Counted from the first letter of the stretch, positions 1-8,371 are shown. The stretch is 63,371 nucleotides of DNA from Desulfobulbaceae bacterium (GCA_002868945.1 PKTX01000004.1:127425-190795), one strand, 5' to 3'. Notes: a model not told the origin generated them from the sequence alone. A program made the numbers and translations.

Positions 1-96
1 TATATGCCTGCACCCCAAGGGCACTTCTTTCAGGGCGCGCTTATTTTTCTCGCAGTCCTTGATCTCGAACGAAATGACCTATTTCTGGACAGACAC
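1..96 (-). repeat. R1 MITE-like repeat, partial copy cut by window start
   Basis: Reverse-complement copy of the element seen complete at 48590-48757. It ends on the right with ATTTCTGGACAGACAC, the inverted terminal repeat. The next six bases (TAACTA, 97-102) overlap the yedF stop codon at 100-102 and would be the target duplication, but the left flank lies outside the window. It includes the internal 27-bp segment that the 6593-6733 copy lacks. Confidence 0.8.
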
Positions 97-99
97 TAA

Positions 100-711
100 C
101 TACGGCCGCAGGATGAGATCCGCCTCCTTATGGGCGGCAAGAATAGAGTACATATTGGAGATAATGCCCACCTTGACCTTGTCATCCAGGCCGAAATGCT
201 TGAGGCAAACACCGCAGGCCACAAACTGGACACCGAGTTTTTCCAATTCGTGAGCCTCGGCCAGCACCGGTGAGCCGTGGGCAATAAGCTTGACGCCGCT
301 GTTAACCAGGGTGACATGGGTGACCTTGTCGGCAAACTGGGCCAGGGTGTCAAAATAGGCGGCCATGAGGCGGGCCCCCAGACCATCATCGCCGCGGCCC
401 ATGAACTCGGAGGAGATATGCACGGCAATACGCTTTTCATCGCCGGGCACCGGGCAGACAATCTCCGGTTCGTCACCGGCCTGGCCTCCCTTGCAGACCG
501 CTATGGAGAGTTTAAAGGTGGCGCCGACCTGCTTGACAATGACGCTGTGTCCCTGGCTCTCGGCAAAGCGTTTGACATTATCGCGGGCCGCCTCGTTGTC
601 CACCACCACCACAAGCTCATCACCTTCGTTCAGTGTGGCAAGGCTCTCCTTGCTGCGGATCACCGGTTGCGGGCACGGCAGCCCCTGACACTCAAGAATT
701 TCCTTCGTCAT
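100..711 (-). CDS. yedF: YedF-like sulfurtransferase-like selenium metabolism protein
   Basis: 203 aa. The N-terminal 75 residues are a TusA/SirA-type fold with the sulfur-carrier motif CPQP (in LECQGLPCPQPV). The C-terminal part is a DsrE/DsrF-like domain with conserved cysteines in FVACGVCLKHFG. This two-domain layout is the YedF family that tracks with selenium use in bacteria; its exact reaction is not settled. The start is the ATG at 711, which has GGGAGAGG just upstream; a longer frame reaching 768 lacks such a site. The catalytic-type Cys is encoded by a Cys codon, not TGA. An R1 repeat abuts the stop codon. The gene fits with the selenoprotein candidate at 39773. Confidence 0.85.
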   Translation of the reverse strand: MTKEILECQGLPCPQPVIRSKESLATLNEGDELVVVVDNEAARDNVKRFAESQGHSVIVKQVGATFKLSIAVCKGGQAGDEPEIVCPVPGDEKRIAVHISSEFMGRGDDGLGARLMAAYFDTLAQFADKVTHVTLVNSGVKLIAHGSPVLAEAHELEKLGVQFVACGVCLKHFGLDDKVKVGIISNMYSILAAHKEADLILRP

Positions 712-924
712 AATGCCTCTCCCTTGCAGATACGTTAACAGCCGGGCCGTTGGAACCCGGGCCGCCATGCTGCCAACCTAGTCGATAAAGACAAACAATA
801 ACAATAGGTAAAGCCAATGGGATTGGTTCATTCTATTTGCTTTTCAAAAGATCCTTTCGTATCGTAGGGTGAATTGCCCTGCCGGGCGCTTCATCTTCAG
901 CGTATCCTGAACAATTACTCACCA

Positions 925-966
925 TTCCGAGTTGTTGTATCATACCGTCATGGCACAATAGCTTCG
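925..966 (+). repeat. R4 repeat copy
   Basis: Shares the core TATCATACCGTCATGG with close variants at 27242-27285 and 37690-37730. All three copies lie between genes. Confidence 0.6.
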
Positions 967-984
967 GGCGGCACCGCCAGGGCA

Positions 985-1069
985 TGCTTATTTTTCTCGC
1001 ACTCCTTTGTTCGCCAGCAGGCAGGCGAGAGGTGCGAGACTCCGGAATGACCTCTTTCGGGACAGGCAC
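985..1069 (-). repeat. Diverged R1 repeat copy
   Basis: Contains CTTATTTTTCTCGCA and ends GAATGACCTCTTTCGGGACAGGCAC-like, matching the right half of the 1-96 copy in the same orientation. The middle is replaced by unrelated sequence, and no target duplication is recognisable. Confidence 0.6.
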
Positions 1070-1101
1070 TACCAAATTTAAAAAGTTGAGAAAGGATATT
1101 T

Positions 1102-2406
1102 ATGGCCATGCTTCAACCCCTCACCACCTGGCTGCAGCAGCAGGGCATCAACCCTTTTTTTGTGGAGCTCATCACCTTTGTGGTGGCCGTCGGCCTGCTC
1201 CTTGCTCTCGGGCTCCTCCTCGCCTGGGTCAGTCGTCGCTTTCTCGCCCCCTGGGTTGAAAAACTTGTCATAAAGACCAAGATGTCCTGGGACGACACCC
1301 TGTCCGAACTCAACTTCTTCCGCCACCTTGCCCTGCTGGTGCCGCTGCTGGGCTGCTACGCCACCGCCGACCTCTTCTTCCTCGACCACCCGACTATCCT
1401 GCCCCTTGTCAAACGCCTCCTTATTGTCCTGCTGGTCATCACCATGGTGCGCATTATCAACACCATCATGCAGGCCACCCATATCATCTACAACCAGACA
1501 AGTCGGGCCCGCAACCGGCCCATCCGCGGCTATCTCGATGCCCTGCGCATTGTCATTTACATCCTGGCCACCATCTTTATCATTGCCGTTATCGCCGACC
1601 AGTCACCATGGGGCATTCTCAGTGTCCTGGGTGGCCTCACCGCCGTTTTCCTGCTCATCTTCCGCACCTCGCTGCTCGGCTTTGCCGCCAATCTGCAGCT
1701 CACCGGCAACAACATGATGCAGGTGGGCGATTGGATCACCATGGATAAATACCAGGCAGACGGTACGGTGGAAGACATCTCCCTGCATACGGTACGGGTC
1801 CGTAACTGGGACAAGACCTACTCCTCCATTCCGACCTATGCCTTTATGGAGGATTCCTTTCAGAACTGGCGCGGCATGGCCGAATCAGGCGGCCGGCGTA
1901 TCAAAAGGGCCCTCTATATTGATATGAACTCCGTGACCTTCTGCAGCGCCGACATGCTTGATCACCTCAAAAAGTTCAGGCTGCTGCACGACTATATCAA
2001 CAACAAGGAGCAGGAGATTGCCGAGGATAACGCCCGCAAAGAGGGGGACGGCCACTACTACGGCAGACGACAGACCAACCTCGGCATCTTCCGGGCCTAT
2101 GTGGAGAGCTACCTGCGCCACAACGACAATATCAAGACCGACCTCACCTTTTTGATCCGCCATCTGGCCCCGACACCCCAGGGTCTGCCCCTGGAGATCT
2201 ATGTCTTCAGTCGTGACCAGGTCTGGGCCAACTACGAACGGATCCAGGCCGATATCTTTGACCACCTGCTCGCCATTATTCCGGAATTCGGCCTGCGCGT
2301 CTTTCAGTATCCCAGCGGCGCCGATCTGCAGCTCCTGCCCCGTGAGCAAACCGCCGGCAAACAGCCCGCCGAGGCTGCCCCTGCCCCGCCCGGCAGCACC
2401 AGCTGA
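1102..2406 (+). CDS. MscS-family mechanosensitive channel, YbdG-like
   Basis: 434 aa inner-membrane protein. About five membrane segments lie in residues 20-200 and are followed by the conserved MscS pore/beta region (AVFLLIFRTSLLGFAANL, then GDWITM and TVEDISLHTVRVRNWD). The cytosolic domain includes the long YbdG-type insertion around residues 250-340. Channels of this family release osmolytes on hypo-osmotic shock, and YbdG types have small conductance. The start ATG at 1102 has GAGAAAGG ahead of it. A second in-frame ATG follows two codons later. The kinase gene begins 74 bases downstream on the same strand, so co-transcription is possible. Confidence 0.9.
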   Translation: MAMLQPLTTWLQQQGINPFFVELITFVVAVGLLLALGLLLAWVSRRFLAPWVEKLVIKTKMSWDDTLSELNFFRHLALLVPLLGCYATADLFFLDHPTILPLVKRLLIVLLVITMVRIINTIMQATHIIYNQTSRARNRPIRGYLDALRIVIYILATIFIIAVIADQSPWGILSVLGGLTAVFLLIFRTSLLGFAANLQLTGNNMMQVGDWITMDKYQADGTVEDISLHTVRVRNWDKTYSSIPTYAFMEDSFQNWRGMAESGGRRIKRALYIDMNSVTFCSADMLDHLKKFRLLHDYINNKEQEIAEDNARKEGDGHYYGRRQTNLGIFRAYVESYLRHNDNIKTDLTFLIRHLAPTPQGLPLEIYVFSRDQVWANYERIQADIFDHLLAIIPEFGLRVFQYPSGADLQLLPREQTAGKQPAEAAPAPPGSTS

Positions 2407-2479
2407 AAATGGCCGACAGACCCTTTTTAATTTTTGCATCCCGCGCCCTCAAAGGGTCGGGAGGGCGGATAGCCGAACC

Positions 2480-3754
2480 ATGACCGACCAAAAGCTTCCA
2501 GAGCAGATCGGCAAATACCGGATCCAGGCCATCCTGGGGCGCGGCGCCATGGGCGTTGTCTATCAGGGCCTTGACCCCCATATTGAACGCCGCGTCGCCA
2601 TCAAGGTCATCCGCAAGGGTGCCTTTGCCGAGGACGAACTGCACGAGGCACTGCAGCGCTTCCGGCGCGAGGCCCAAGCAGCCGGGCGCCTCCTTCATCC
2701 CAACATCGTTACAATCTATGAATATGGCGAGGAAAAGGATACCGCCTTTATTGCCATGGAGTATGTGGAGGGAGACACCCTCAAGGACCGTCTTGCCGGG
2801 CGCCGTCCCTTTACCCTGGCCGAAATTGCCGACATCCTCGACCAGCTCCTCACCGGCCTGGGCTATGCCCATGCCGGCGGCATCGTCCACCGCGACATCA
2901 AACCGGACAACCTGATCTTCGGGCCGGACAACACCCTGAAGATCATGGATTTCGGCGTAGCCCGCCTGGAATCATCCAGCCTGACCATGGCCGGCAGCGT
3001 CATGGGCACCCCCTCTTATATGGCACCGGAGATGTTCACCGGTGAGGCCATTGACCAGCGCAGCGACCTCTTCTCGGCCGGGATTATTCTCTACCAGCTT
3101 CTCACCGGCAGCAAACCCTTTGCCGGTCCTTCCATGACCGTTATTATGCATCAGGTGGTCAATGTCATGCCCCCCGGCCCCTCTCAGATTAACAGCCGTC
3201 TGGCCAAGCCGTTGGATAAATTGATCGCCACCTGCCTGGCCAAGAATCCGGCCGAGCGCTTCCAAAACGCCGCGGATTTCCGCACCGCCTTGCAACAGGC
3301 CTTTGCCAGGCTCGATGGCAGCCTGTCCGTCACCCCCGACGACCCGGCCGCTGCCAGCCATAACGAGGCCACCTGCTTTGCCCCAGGCCAGGCCCAACAG
3401 CGCCCCCAAGGCGGCCGGTTCCGGCAAGGGCGCCTGCCCCTCATCCTTGGTGCCGCCGCCCTGCTGCTGGCCCTCATTATCGGCCTGCTTCTCCTGCAAG
3501 ACGATACAACACCGCTCTCTCCGCCGCCCCGGGAACCGGCAGCAATCAGCTCCGGCCCGACAAAGGAACCGGTCGTTAATGCGCCGCCCAGGACCATCAC
3601 TCCGGCGGCCACAAAAAAAGAGACGCCCCACCGTCGCGAAACAGCACCCACCGGCATCCGCATCACCAGCCCCACGACCGAGCCGCAGCAGGACAGGCGA
3701 CAGGACGAGCCCGCCTCCCGTAACGCCATTACCATCACCGTGCCGCAGCGCTAA
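2480..3754 (+). CDS. Membrane-anchored Ser/Thr protein kinase (Hanks type)
   Basis: 424 aa. The kinase domain covers residues 10-275. It has the glycine loop GRGAMG (about 20), the lysine in VAIKVIRKG (about 43), HRDIKPDN (about 137) and DFG (about 157), so it should be active. An Ala/Pro-rich linker leads to one membrane segment (about 319-339, LPLILGAAALLLALIIGLLL) and a short Pro/Thr-rich extracytoplasmic tail without PASTA repeats. The frame is open upstream to 2201, but ATG 2480 starts just before the conserved domain and after the MscS stop. Its substrates are unknown. Confidence 0.88.
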   Translation: MTDQKLPEQIGKYRIQAILGRGAMGVVYQGLDPHIERRVAIKVIRKGAFAEDELHEALQRFRREAQAAGRLLHPNIVTIYEYGEEKDTAFIAMEYVEGDTLKDRLAGRRPFTLAEIADILDQLLTGLGYAHAGGIVHRDIKPDNLIFGPDNTLKIMDFGVARLESSSLTMAGSVMGTPSYMAPEMFTGEAIDQRSDLFSAGIILYQLLTGSKPFAGPSMTVIMHQVVNVMPPGPSQINSRLAKPLDKLIATCLAKNPAERFQNAADFRTALQQAFARLDGSLSVTPDDPAAASHNEATCFAPGQAQQRPQGGRFRQGRLPLILGAAALLLALIIGLLLLQDDTTPLSPPPREPAAISSGPTKEPVVNAPPRTITPAATKKETPHRRETAPTGIRITSPTTEPQQDRRQDEPASRNAITITVPQR

Positions 3755-3944
3755 ACATTTTGCTGTCAGCGGAGCCGGCCGGCAAGGGAGTGCCTCGTGG
3801 CTTTTCCGACACGAATCCGCCGGCAAACCGAGAAGTCATAGCACGGCCCGGCCGGCGGGCACTTCAATGTTTGCGGCCCGGGACAGAAATGGTATGGTGC
3901 CGAACAAACAAACCTCTCATCGTCCAGCACAGACAACAAAGACC

Positions 3945-5831
3945 ATGAAACCGAACATAATAGACTACATGCGCGACAAGGTCCTGCTCGGTGACGGTGC
4001 CATCGGCACCTACCTCTACAGCAAGGGATTGGAACTGGGTAAGGATACCGAGCGCCTCAACCTCAGCGAACCGGAGTTGATCTACTCCATCCACGAGGAG
4101 TATATCCGGGCCGGCAGCCAACTTATTGAAACAAATACCTTTGGCGCCAACCGCTACAAGCTCTCGGAGTCTGGCCTTGATGCCAAGATCCGCGACATTA
4201 ATCTGGCCGGCGCTCAACTTGCCAAGCGGGCGGCAGGCAAGGATGTTTACGTGGCCGGCTCCATCGGCCCCTCCGGCATCGACTTCCCGCTCTCCACCGG
4301 CGACCTCAGCAGAGAGGGCCTCCAGGAGATCTTCGGCGAACAGATCGAGGTGCTGCTTGAGGGCGGCGTTGACCTGCTGCTCTTTGAAACATTCACCCAT
4401 CTGGATGAACTGGTGCTGGCCATTGAGACGGCCCGCACCATCAGCGATATCGCCATTGTCGCCCAGATGGCCTACCCCTCCGGCGGCAAGACCGCGGCCG
4501 GTGTCGATGCCCTGACCTGCGGCAAGGCGGCCATTGCCGCGGGCGCCGACGTGGTGGGCGGCAATTGCGGTCGTGGTGTCTCCTCCCTCTACACCGCCAT
4601 TGAGCACCTGGCCCCCCTGCATGACCAGGTGCCGCTCTCCGCCTTTCCCAATGCCGGTTTTCCGGAGATTGTCGGCCACCGCATGGTCTACCCGGCCGAA
4701 CCGGCCTACATGGTCAAGGCCCTGGCCGACATGATCAAGCTGGGGGCCCGTCTGGTGGGCGGTTGTTGCGGCACCACCCCCGTCCATATCCATGAATTTC
4801 AACAACATCTGAAGATCAAACGCCGTCCCCTGGTACGCTCCGCCGACATCCAGGGCGACGACAGCACCGCAACCAAGGCCCAACAGGACAACCACATCAA
4901 CGGCGCCCTGCTTGAGAGTCTGCCCGCCCACCGCCTGCCGGTTATTGTTGAACTGGATCCACCCACCCACCTGGCCGTGGATGGCGTCATTGAGGGGGCC
5001 AACGAGCTGAAAAAAAGCGGCGCCGACGCCATCTCCCTGGGGGAGAACCCCTTGGCCATCCTGCGGGCCGACAACCTGTCGCTTGCCCACCTCATCCACG
5101 AGAAGCTGGACATTCAGACCATCATCCACCTGACCTGCCGGGACCGCAACATCCTCGGCCTGCAATCGCAGATTATGGGTGCCCACCTGTTAGGGATCAG
5201 CGGCATCCTGGCCATCACCGGCGACCCGGCCACCTCCAGCGATCAGCCCGGCACCAGCGGCGTCTTTGACGTCAAGTCCTTTGGCCTGATCCGCATGATC
5301 GAGCTCTTCAACCAGGGCCGCAACCTGGCAGGCAAGGCCATGAAGGCCCGGACCAACTTCTCCATCGGCGGTGCTTTTTCCTTTCGACCCTCCCGGCCCG
5401 ATGTGCAGATCAGACGCCTGGAACGCAAGGCGGAACTGGGCCTGAAGTTTGTCATGACCCAGCCCATCTTTGATTCGGCCGAGATCGAAGAGATGATGGA
5501 GGCGGTGAGCCATCTCGACCTGCTCATCCTGCCCGGCATCTTCCCGCTCATCTCGGCCCGCAACGCCGACTTCCTCCACAACGAGGTGCCGGGCATCTCC
5601 ATTCCGGCTGCCTTGCGCAAAAAGCTGTGGCAGTATGACAAGGTGGAGGATCAGCGAAAATGCGCCCTGGACTACACCAGGCAGCTTATGGACAACGTCT
5701 CTGACTATGTGGATGGGCTCTACCTGATCAGCCCCTTGAACAAATGGGAGGTCACTGCCGAGCTCACCCGCGAGATTCGCGCGGCAAACTGGCAGGGCAG
5801 CGGCAGGGTCGGAAAATTTGTGAAGACATGA
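3945..5831 (+). CDS. Bifunctional homocysteine S-methyltransferase / methylenetetrahydrofolate reductase
   Basis: 628 aa fusion. Residues 1-300 are a Pfam S-methyl_trans (MetH N-terminal type) domain. Its zinc-binding cysteines are in GGNCGRG (about 205) and GGCCGTTP (about 271). From about residue 330 a MetF-type TIM barrel follows (IVELDPPTHL, ITGDPA, TQPIFD). The family links 5,10-methylene-THF reduction to methyl transfer, but the cobalamin-binding and activation domains of full MetH are absent. I chose ATG 3945 because it begins the conserved domain; the upstream open frame is low-complexity. The gene ends 123 bases from a convergent gene. Confidence 0.9.
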   Translation: MKPNIIDYMRDKVLLGDGAIGTYLYSKGLELGKDTERLNLSEPELIYSIHEEYIRAGSQLIETNTFGANRYKLSESGLDAKIRDINLAGAQLAKRAAGKDVYVAGSIGPSGIDFPLSTGDLSREGLQEIFGEQIEVLLEGGVDLLLFETFTHLDELVLAIETARTISDIAIVAQMAYPSGGKTAAGVDALTCGKAAIAAGADVVGGNCGRGVSSLYTAIEHLAPLHDQVPLSAFPNAGFPEIVGHRMVYPAEPAYMVKALADMIKLGARLVGGCCGTTPVHIHEFQQHLKIKRRPLVRSADIQGDDSTATKAQQDNHINGALLESLPAHRLPVIVELDPPTHLAVDGVIEGANELKKSGADAISLGENPLAILRADNLSLAHLIHEKLDIQTIIHLTCRDRNILGLQSQIMGAHLLGISGILAITGDPATSSDQPGTSGVFDVKSFGLIRMIELFNQGRNLAGKAMKARTNFSIGGAFSFRPSRPDVQIRRLERKAELGLKFVMTQPIFDSAEIEEMMEAVSHLDLLILPGIFPLISARNADFLHNEVPGISIPAALRKKLWQYDKVEDQRKCALDYTRQLMDNVSDYVDGLYLISPLNKWEVTAELTREIRAANWQGSGRVGKFVKT

Positions 5832-5832
5832 G

Positions 5833-5947
5833 GATTCAGGATTCAGAATGCAGAATACAGAATCGAAAAGGAGAGTTGTTAGCCAGCGCTCCATTGATGC
5901 GAGGCTTACCTTCTAAATTCTGACTTCTGCATTCTGAATCCTGAATT
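5833..5947. repeat. Inverted repeat between convergent genes
   Basis: The arm at 5833-5855 and the arm at 5925-5947 are reverse complements over 22 of 23 bases (core GATTCAGGATTCAGAATGC). They are separated by about 69 bases. The repeat fills the space between the MetH-MetF stop and the stop of the opposing gene. A GAATTC-like relative occurs at 59079-59117. It could act as a bidirectional terminator, although no T-tract is evident. Confidence 0.6.
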
Positions 5948-5954
5948 CTGATTT

Positions 5955-6239
5955 CTACTTTTCCAGCCACCCCTCAAGGGCGGCGATAATCTTGCGGGCC
6001 TGATCAGCGCTGGAGATATTGAACTTGCCCTGCGGTTTATACTCGCCGCTCATCTTGCGATAGCGTCTGATGGTGTAGCGATCCGGGCCATACTCCTCTT
6101 TTTTTTTGTCCCACTGCTGGTAGCGAAAAATAATGGTACTCCAGGCCCCTTTGGAGAGCACGACCTTGTCGATCTCCTTACAGACCAGCACACCGTCTTC
6201 TTCCCAGTTAATGGTCAATTCATCTATGGTTTCAGCCAT
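5955..6239 (-). CDS. Small conserved protein, possibly PC4/YdbC-like
   Basis: 94 aa, cytosolic, no signal peptide. The middle (SKGAWSTIIFRYQQWD, then YTIRRYRKM) followed by KFNISSADQARKIIAALEGW resembles the beta-sheet plus helix plan of PC4/YdbC-like single-strand nucleic-acid binders. That is a fold guess from pattern only. GGAAG lies 8 bases before the ATG. The gene is convergent with the MetH-MetF gene and appears to be a single-gene unit. Confidence 0.6.
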   Translation of the reverse strand: MAETIDELTINWEEDGVLVCKEIDKVVLSKGAWSTIIFRYQQWDKKKEEYGPDRYTIRRYRKMSGEYKPQGKFNISSADQARKIIAALEGWLEK

Positions 6240-6335
6240 TTTTCTTCCTTTGTCAAGTATTGCCCGGCACGGTGGGCGGCAACCTCACCGCAGTTACTTC
6301 CTTTAAAACAGAGCACCACCATACAAAATACCAAC

Positions 6336-6368
6336 AAAAAAGCCAGGGCAAAATGCCCCGGCTTTTTT
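6336..6368 (-). terminator. Intrinsic terminator, A/T flanked on both sides
   Basis: Hairpin built from AGCC(A)GGGC and GCCCCGGCT with AAAAAA on one side and TTTTTT on the other, so it could terminate in either direction. On the minus strand it is the first strong terminator downstream of the octaheme cytochrome, before the 6240-6736 repeats. No plus-strand gene precedes it. Confidence 0.75.
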
Positions 6369-6473
6369 GTTTCATGCTTTTCATCCTGCCTGGGCAGGTA
6401 CTATCTGTTACAGAGAGTTTGCTTTATCAATTCAGGCAACCTCTCTGCCGGTGACTCGGTAAAAATGAGGGAT

Positions 6474-6568
6474 CTTGGCCAAGATCAAGGAGCAGGAACA
6501 TGAAAAAACGCAGCGTATAGACATACGTGAGTATTTTTCATGTTCCTGCGACGCAGAGATTGGCCAAG
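6474..6568. repeat. Nested inverted repeat, possible structured element
   Basis: Three nested arms: TTGGCCAA near 6475 pairs with TTGGCCAA near 6560; CAGGAACATGAAAAA (6493-6507) pairs with TTTTTCATGTTCCTG (6534-6548), perfect over 15 bp; and CGTAT (6514-6518) pairs with ATACG (6523-6527). It sits between the terminator and the R1 copy downstream of the cytochrome gene and has no coding potential. Confidence 0.65.
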
Positions 6569-6592
6569 AGAACCATTTTTAACAGTCACTTA

Positions 6593-6733
6593 GTGTCTGT
6601 CCAGAAATAGGTCATTTCGTTCGAGATCAAGGACTGCGAGAAAAATAAGCGCAGGCATATATCTGATATTCCGAGCATTATTTTTTGAGCATGACGCCGA
6701 GATCGGATGAAAGGGCCATTTCTGGACAGGCAC
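6593..6733 (+). mobile_element. R1 MITE-like element with 6-bp target duplication
   Basis: 141 bp. The ends are GTGTCTGTCCAGAAAT and ATTTCTGGACAGGCAC-type inverted repeats. It is flanked on both sides by CACTTA (6587-6592 and 6734-6739). The right-hand CACTTA contains the reverse-strand stop codon of the cytochrome gene (6737-6739), so insertion duplicated and kept the stop. Relative to the 48590 copy it lacks 27 internal bases. It encodes no protein. Confidence 0.85.
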
Positions 6734-6736
6734 CAC

Positions 6737-8155
6737 TTAGTTGCGGGCAGCCCCCTTCACCTTACGGGGATCACCCTTGTAGCCCAGACCCTGCCAATCC
6801 AGACGACCATTGTCACCATGGCAGTCGTTGCACTTCAGGGCATCGCCCTTCTCGGCAACCATATGGTTGATGGGCCAGTAGGTCTCGGTGGCGGCAAAAC
6901 CGTACTCACCGGAATAGGCAAGACCGGAGGCCTTCATGCCTGCCTCGGCAGCCTTGTCCCAGTCAAAGTTGACCCAGAAGGCCTCGGGATCACCCTTGAA
7001 GCCGAAAACCTTGGGGGTGATGAAGTAGTTATTCTTGACGTCATAGATCTGTTTGCCGGTATGGACCTTGAAAGGCATGATCTTGGCGTTCTTGTCGTTG
7101 ATGTCGCCCAAGGGGTAGTTCAGCTTGGTGACCTGGGTCGGATCAATCTTGTCGCCAAGCTGATAGGAGCCGGCCACGCCGTTGTACCAGCGGTACTCGG
7201 GGGTGACATTCTGCTCATAGGTGAAGCGCCCCTTTTTGGCGATATAGACCTTATGACCATGCTCCTCTTCGGTGGGCTTACCCTTCTCGGCCTTGGACCA
7301 GTCCCAGCTCATCTTGGTGGCATCCTTCTTGGCAAAGGTGGGGATATGGCAGGTCTGACAGGCGACAGTTGCCGTATGCTTATTGATGATGCCGCTCTTG
7401 TGCTCGCCGTCATGGCAGTTCTCACAGCTCACCGGAGTGGTGCCCATGGGCGAGACAATAAGAGAGTTACCGCTGATCTTATGCTCGCTGGTCTGATGAC
7501 ATTCCTGGCAGGTGAAGTTGTTGCCCTCGGCCGCCATATGGATGTCGATACCCTTGTCCGGGTTGAGCAATGACATGTCGATATCGCCGTGCTTGACGTT
7601 ATTGCCGCCACCACCGTTGGCATGACAGGCCAGACAGTCGTCACGCTGGGGGATGCCGACATTCTGGGCAACCTTGACCAGGTCCACGGGATTTTTGTCA
7701 AATGAGGCCTTACCGGTATAACCGGGCGGCATGCCGGCCCCGGCAGGAGCGCCCTTGGCCTTCTTGTAGTCGCCGCTGGTGTCATGGCAGACCAGGCAGT
7801 CCACCCGGCTCTCGTCGCTAAAATCAAAAGAGGCGTCCTGCCAGCCGTAGCCGACATGACAGCTCGTACAGCGCGGCCAGTTGCTGTTGATGGAAACACA
7901 GAAGTTATTTATGGCATTCTTTTTGCCGCGCTTTACCTTTTTGCCGTCGATTTCCTGCTCCAACTCCCAGGTCCAATGGCTGGTGGCCATGACCTCTTTG
8001 GAGGCATCCTCATGACACTCAAGGCATTTCCTGGTCACATCCATCGGTGTGGCAAAGGGACCGGTGATACCCTTATGGTCTTCATTGGCGCTGGCCAGAG
8101 ATGTCCCGGCCAGCAAGGCCAGGGCAGCTGTGGACACGATCATACACTTTTTCAT
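6737..8155 (-). CDS. Octaheme c-type cytochrome, tetrathionate reductase (OTR) family
   Basis: 472 aa periplasmic protein with a Sec signal peptide (residues 1-23, ending ASA). Eight CXXCH motifs are visible: CLECH, CTSCH, CLVCH, CLACH, CQECH, CENCH, CQTCH and CNDCH. The segment NNFCVSINSNWPRCTSCH is typical of octaheme tetrathionate reductases, whose active-site heme carries an unusual lysine ligand. OTR proteins reduce tetrathionate and also nitrite or hydroxylamine in vitro; the in vivo substrate here is unknown. A sigma-54 promoter lies at 8311-8325 and a sigma-54 activator is divergently encoded. No dedicated quinol oxidase is adjacent. Confidence 0.92.
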   Translation of the reverse strand: MKKCMIVSTAALALLAGTSLASANEDHKGITGPFATPMDVTRKCLECHEDASKEVMATSHWTWELEQEIDGKKVKRGKKNAINNFCVSINSNWPRCTSCHVGYGWQDASFDFSDESRVDCLVCHDTSGDYKKAKGAPAGAGMPPGYTGKASFDKNPVDLVKVAQNVGIPQRDDCLACHANGGGGNNVKHGDIDMSLLNPDKGIDIHMAAEGNNFTCQECHQTSEHKISGNSLIVSPMGTTPVSCENCHDGEHKSGIINKHTATVACQTCHIPTFAKKDATKMSWDWSKAEKGKPTEEEHGHKVYIAKKGRFTYEQNVTPEYRWYNGVAGSYQLGDKIDPTQVTKLNYPLGDINDKNAKIMPFKVHTGKQIYDVKNNYFITPKVFGFKGDPEAFWVNFDWDKAAEAGMKASGLAYSGEYGFAATETYWPINHMVAEKGDALKCNDCHGDNGRLDWQGLGYKGDPRKVKGAARN

Positions 8156-8310
8156 ACTTCTCTCCCAAAGTAGTTCATTGCTCTTGCGGTCTGCCGGCAG
8201 GACCCAAGAGTGTTAATCCATCTTCCACCCCGCACAGGGGAAACAGTCGGCGCATTCCACGTCTTTTCTGCAGGACAGAGAAACCCGACACCAGCAACGC
8301 TCCTTTATTT

Positions 8311-8325
8311 GCAAGGAAGGTGCCA
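8311..8325 (-). promoter_or_regulatory. Sigma-54 (-24/-12) promoter of octaheme cytochrome
   Basis: The minus strand reads TGGCACCTTCCTTGCA, with GG and GC separated by exactly 10 bases and matching the sigma-54 consensus at nearly every position. Transcription would start near 8299 and give a leader of roughly 145 bases before the ATG at 8155. Confidence 0.85.
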
Positions 8326-8371
8326 GAAGACCAACACCTTGTTGTTACGTCTTTTCAGACAAAGCCGGTCC

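Larger units (their letters stand above)
712..1101. other. Intergenic region with R4 and diverged R1 repeats
   Basis: Divergent spacer between yedF and the MscS gene. It holds an R4 repeat (about 925-966) joined to a diverged R1 piece (985-1069) that ends in GGGACAGGCAC. No gene is supported; short frames here are repeat sequence. A purine-rich ribosome site for the MscS gene is at 1089-1098. Confidence 0.6.

Noticed and set aside
951-966. TGGCACAATAGCTTCG as a sigma-54 promoter
   Set aside because: GG is not followed by GC at the required 10-base distance, and it lies inside an R4 repeat.
6707-7573. 288-codon plus-strand frame opposite the octaheme cytochrome
   Set aside because: Antisense to eight CXXCH motifs; its hydrophobic look comes from the complement of the real gene.
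8171-8216. Second sigma-54 promoter near the cytochrome start
   Set aside because: GGCAG-like sequence lacks the GG-N10-GC spacing; the 8311-8325 site is far better.
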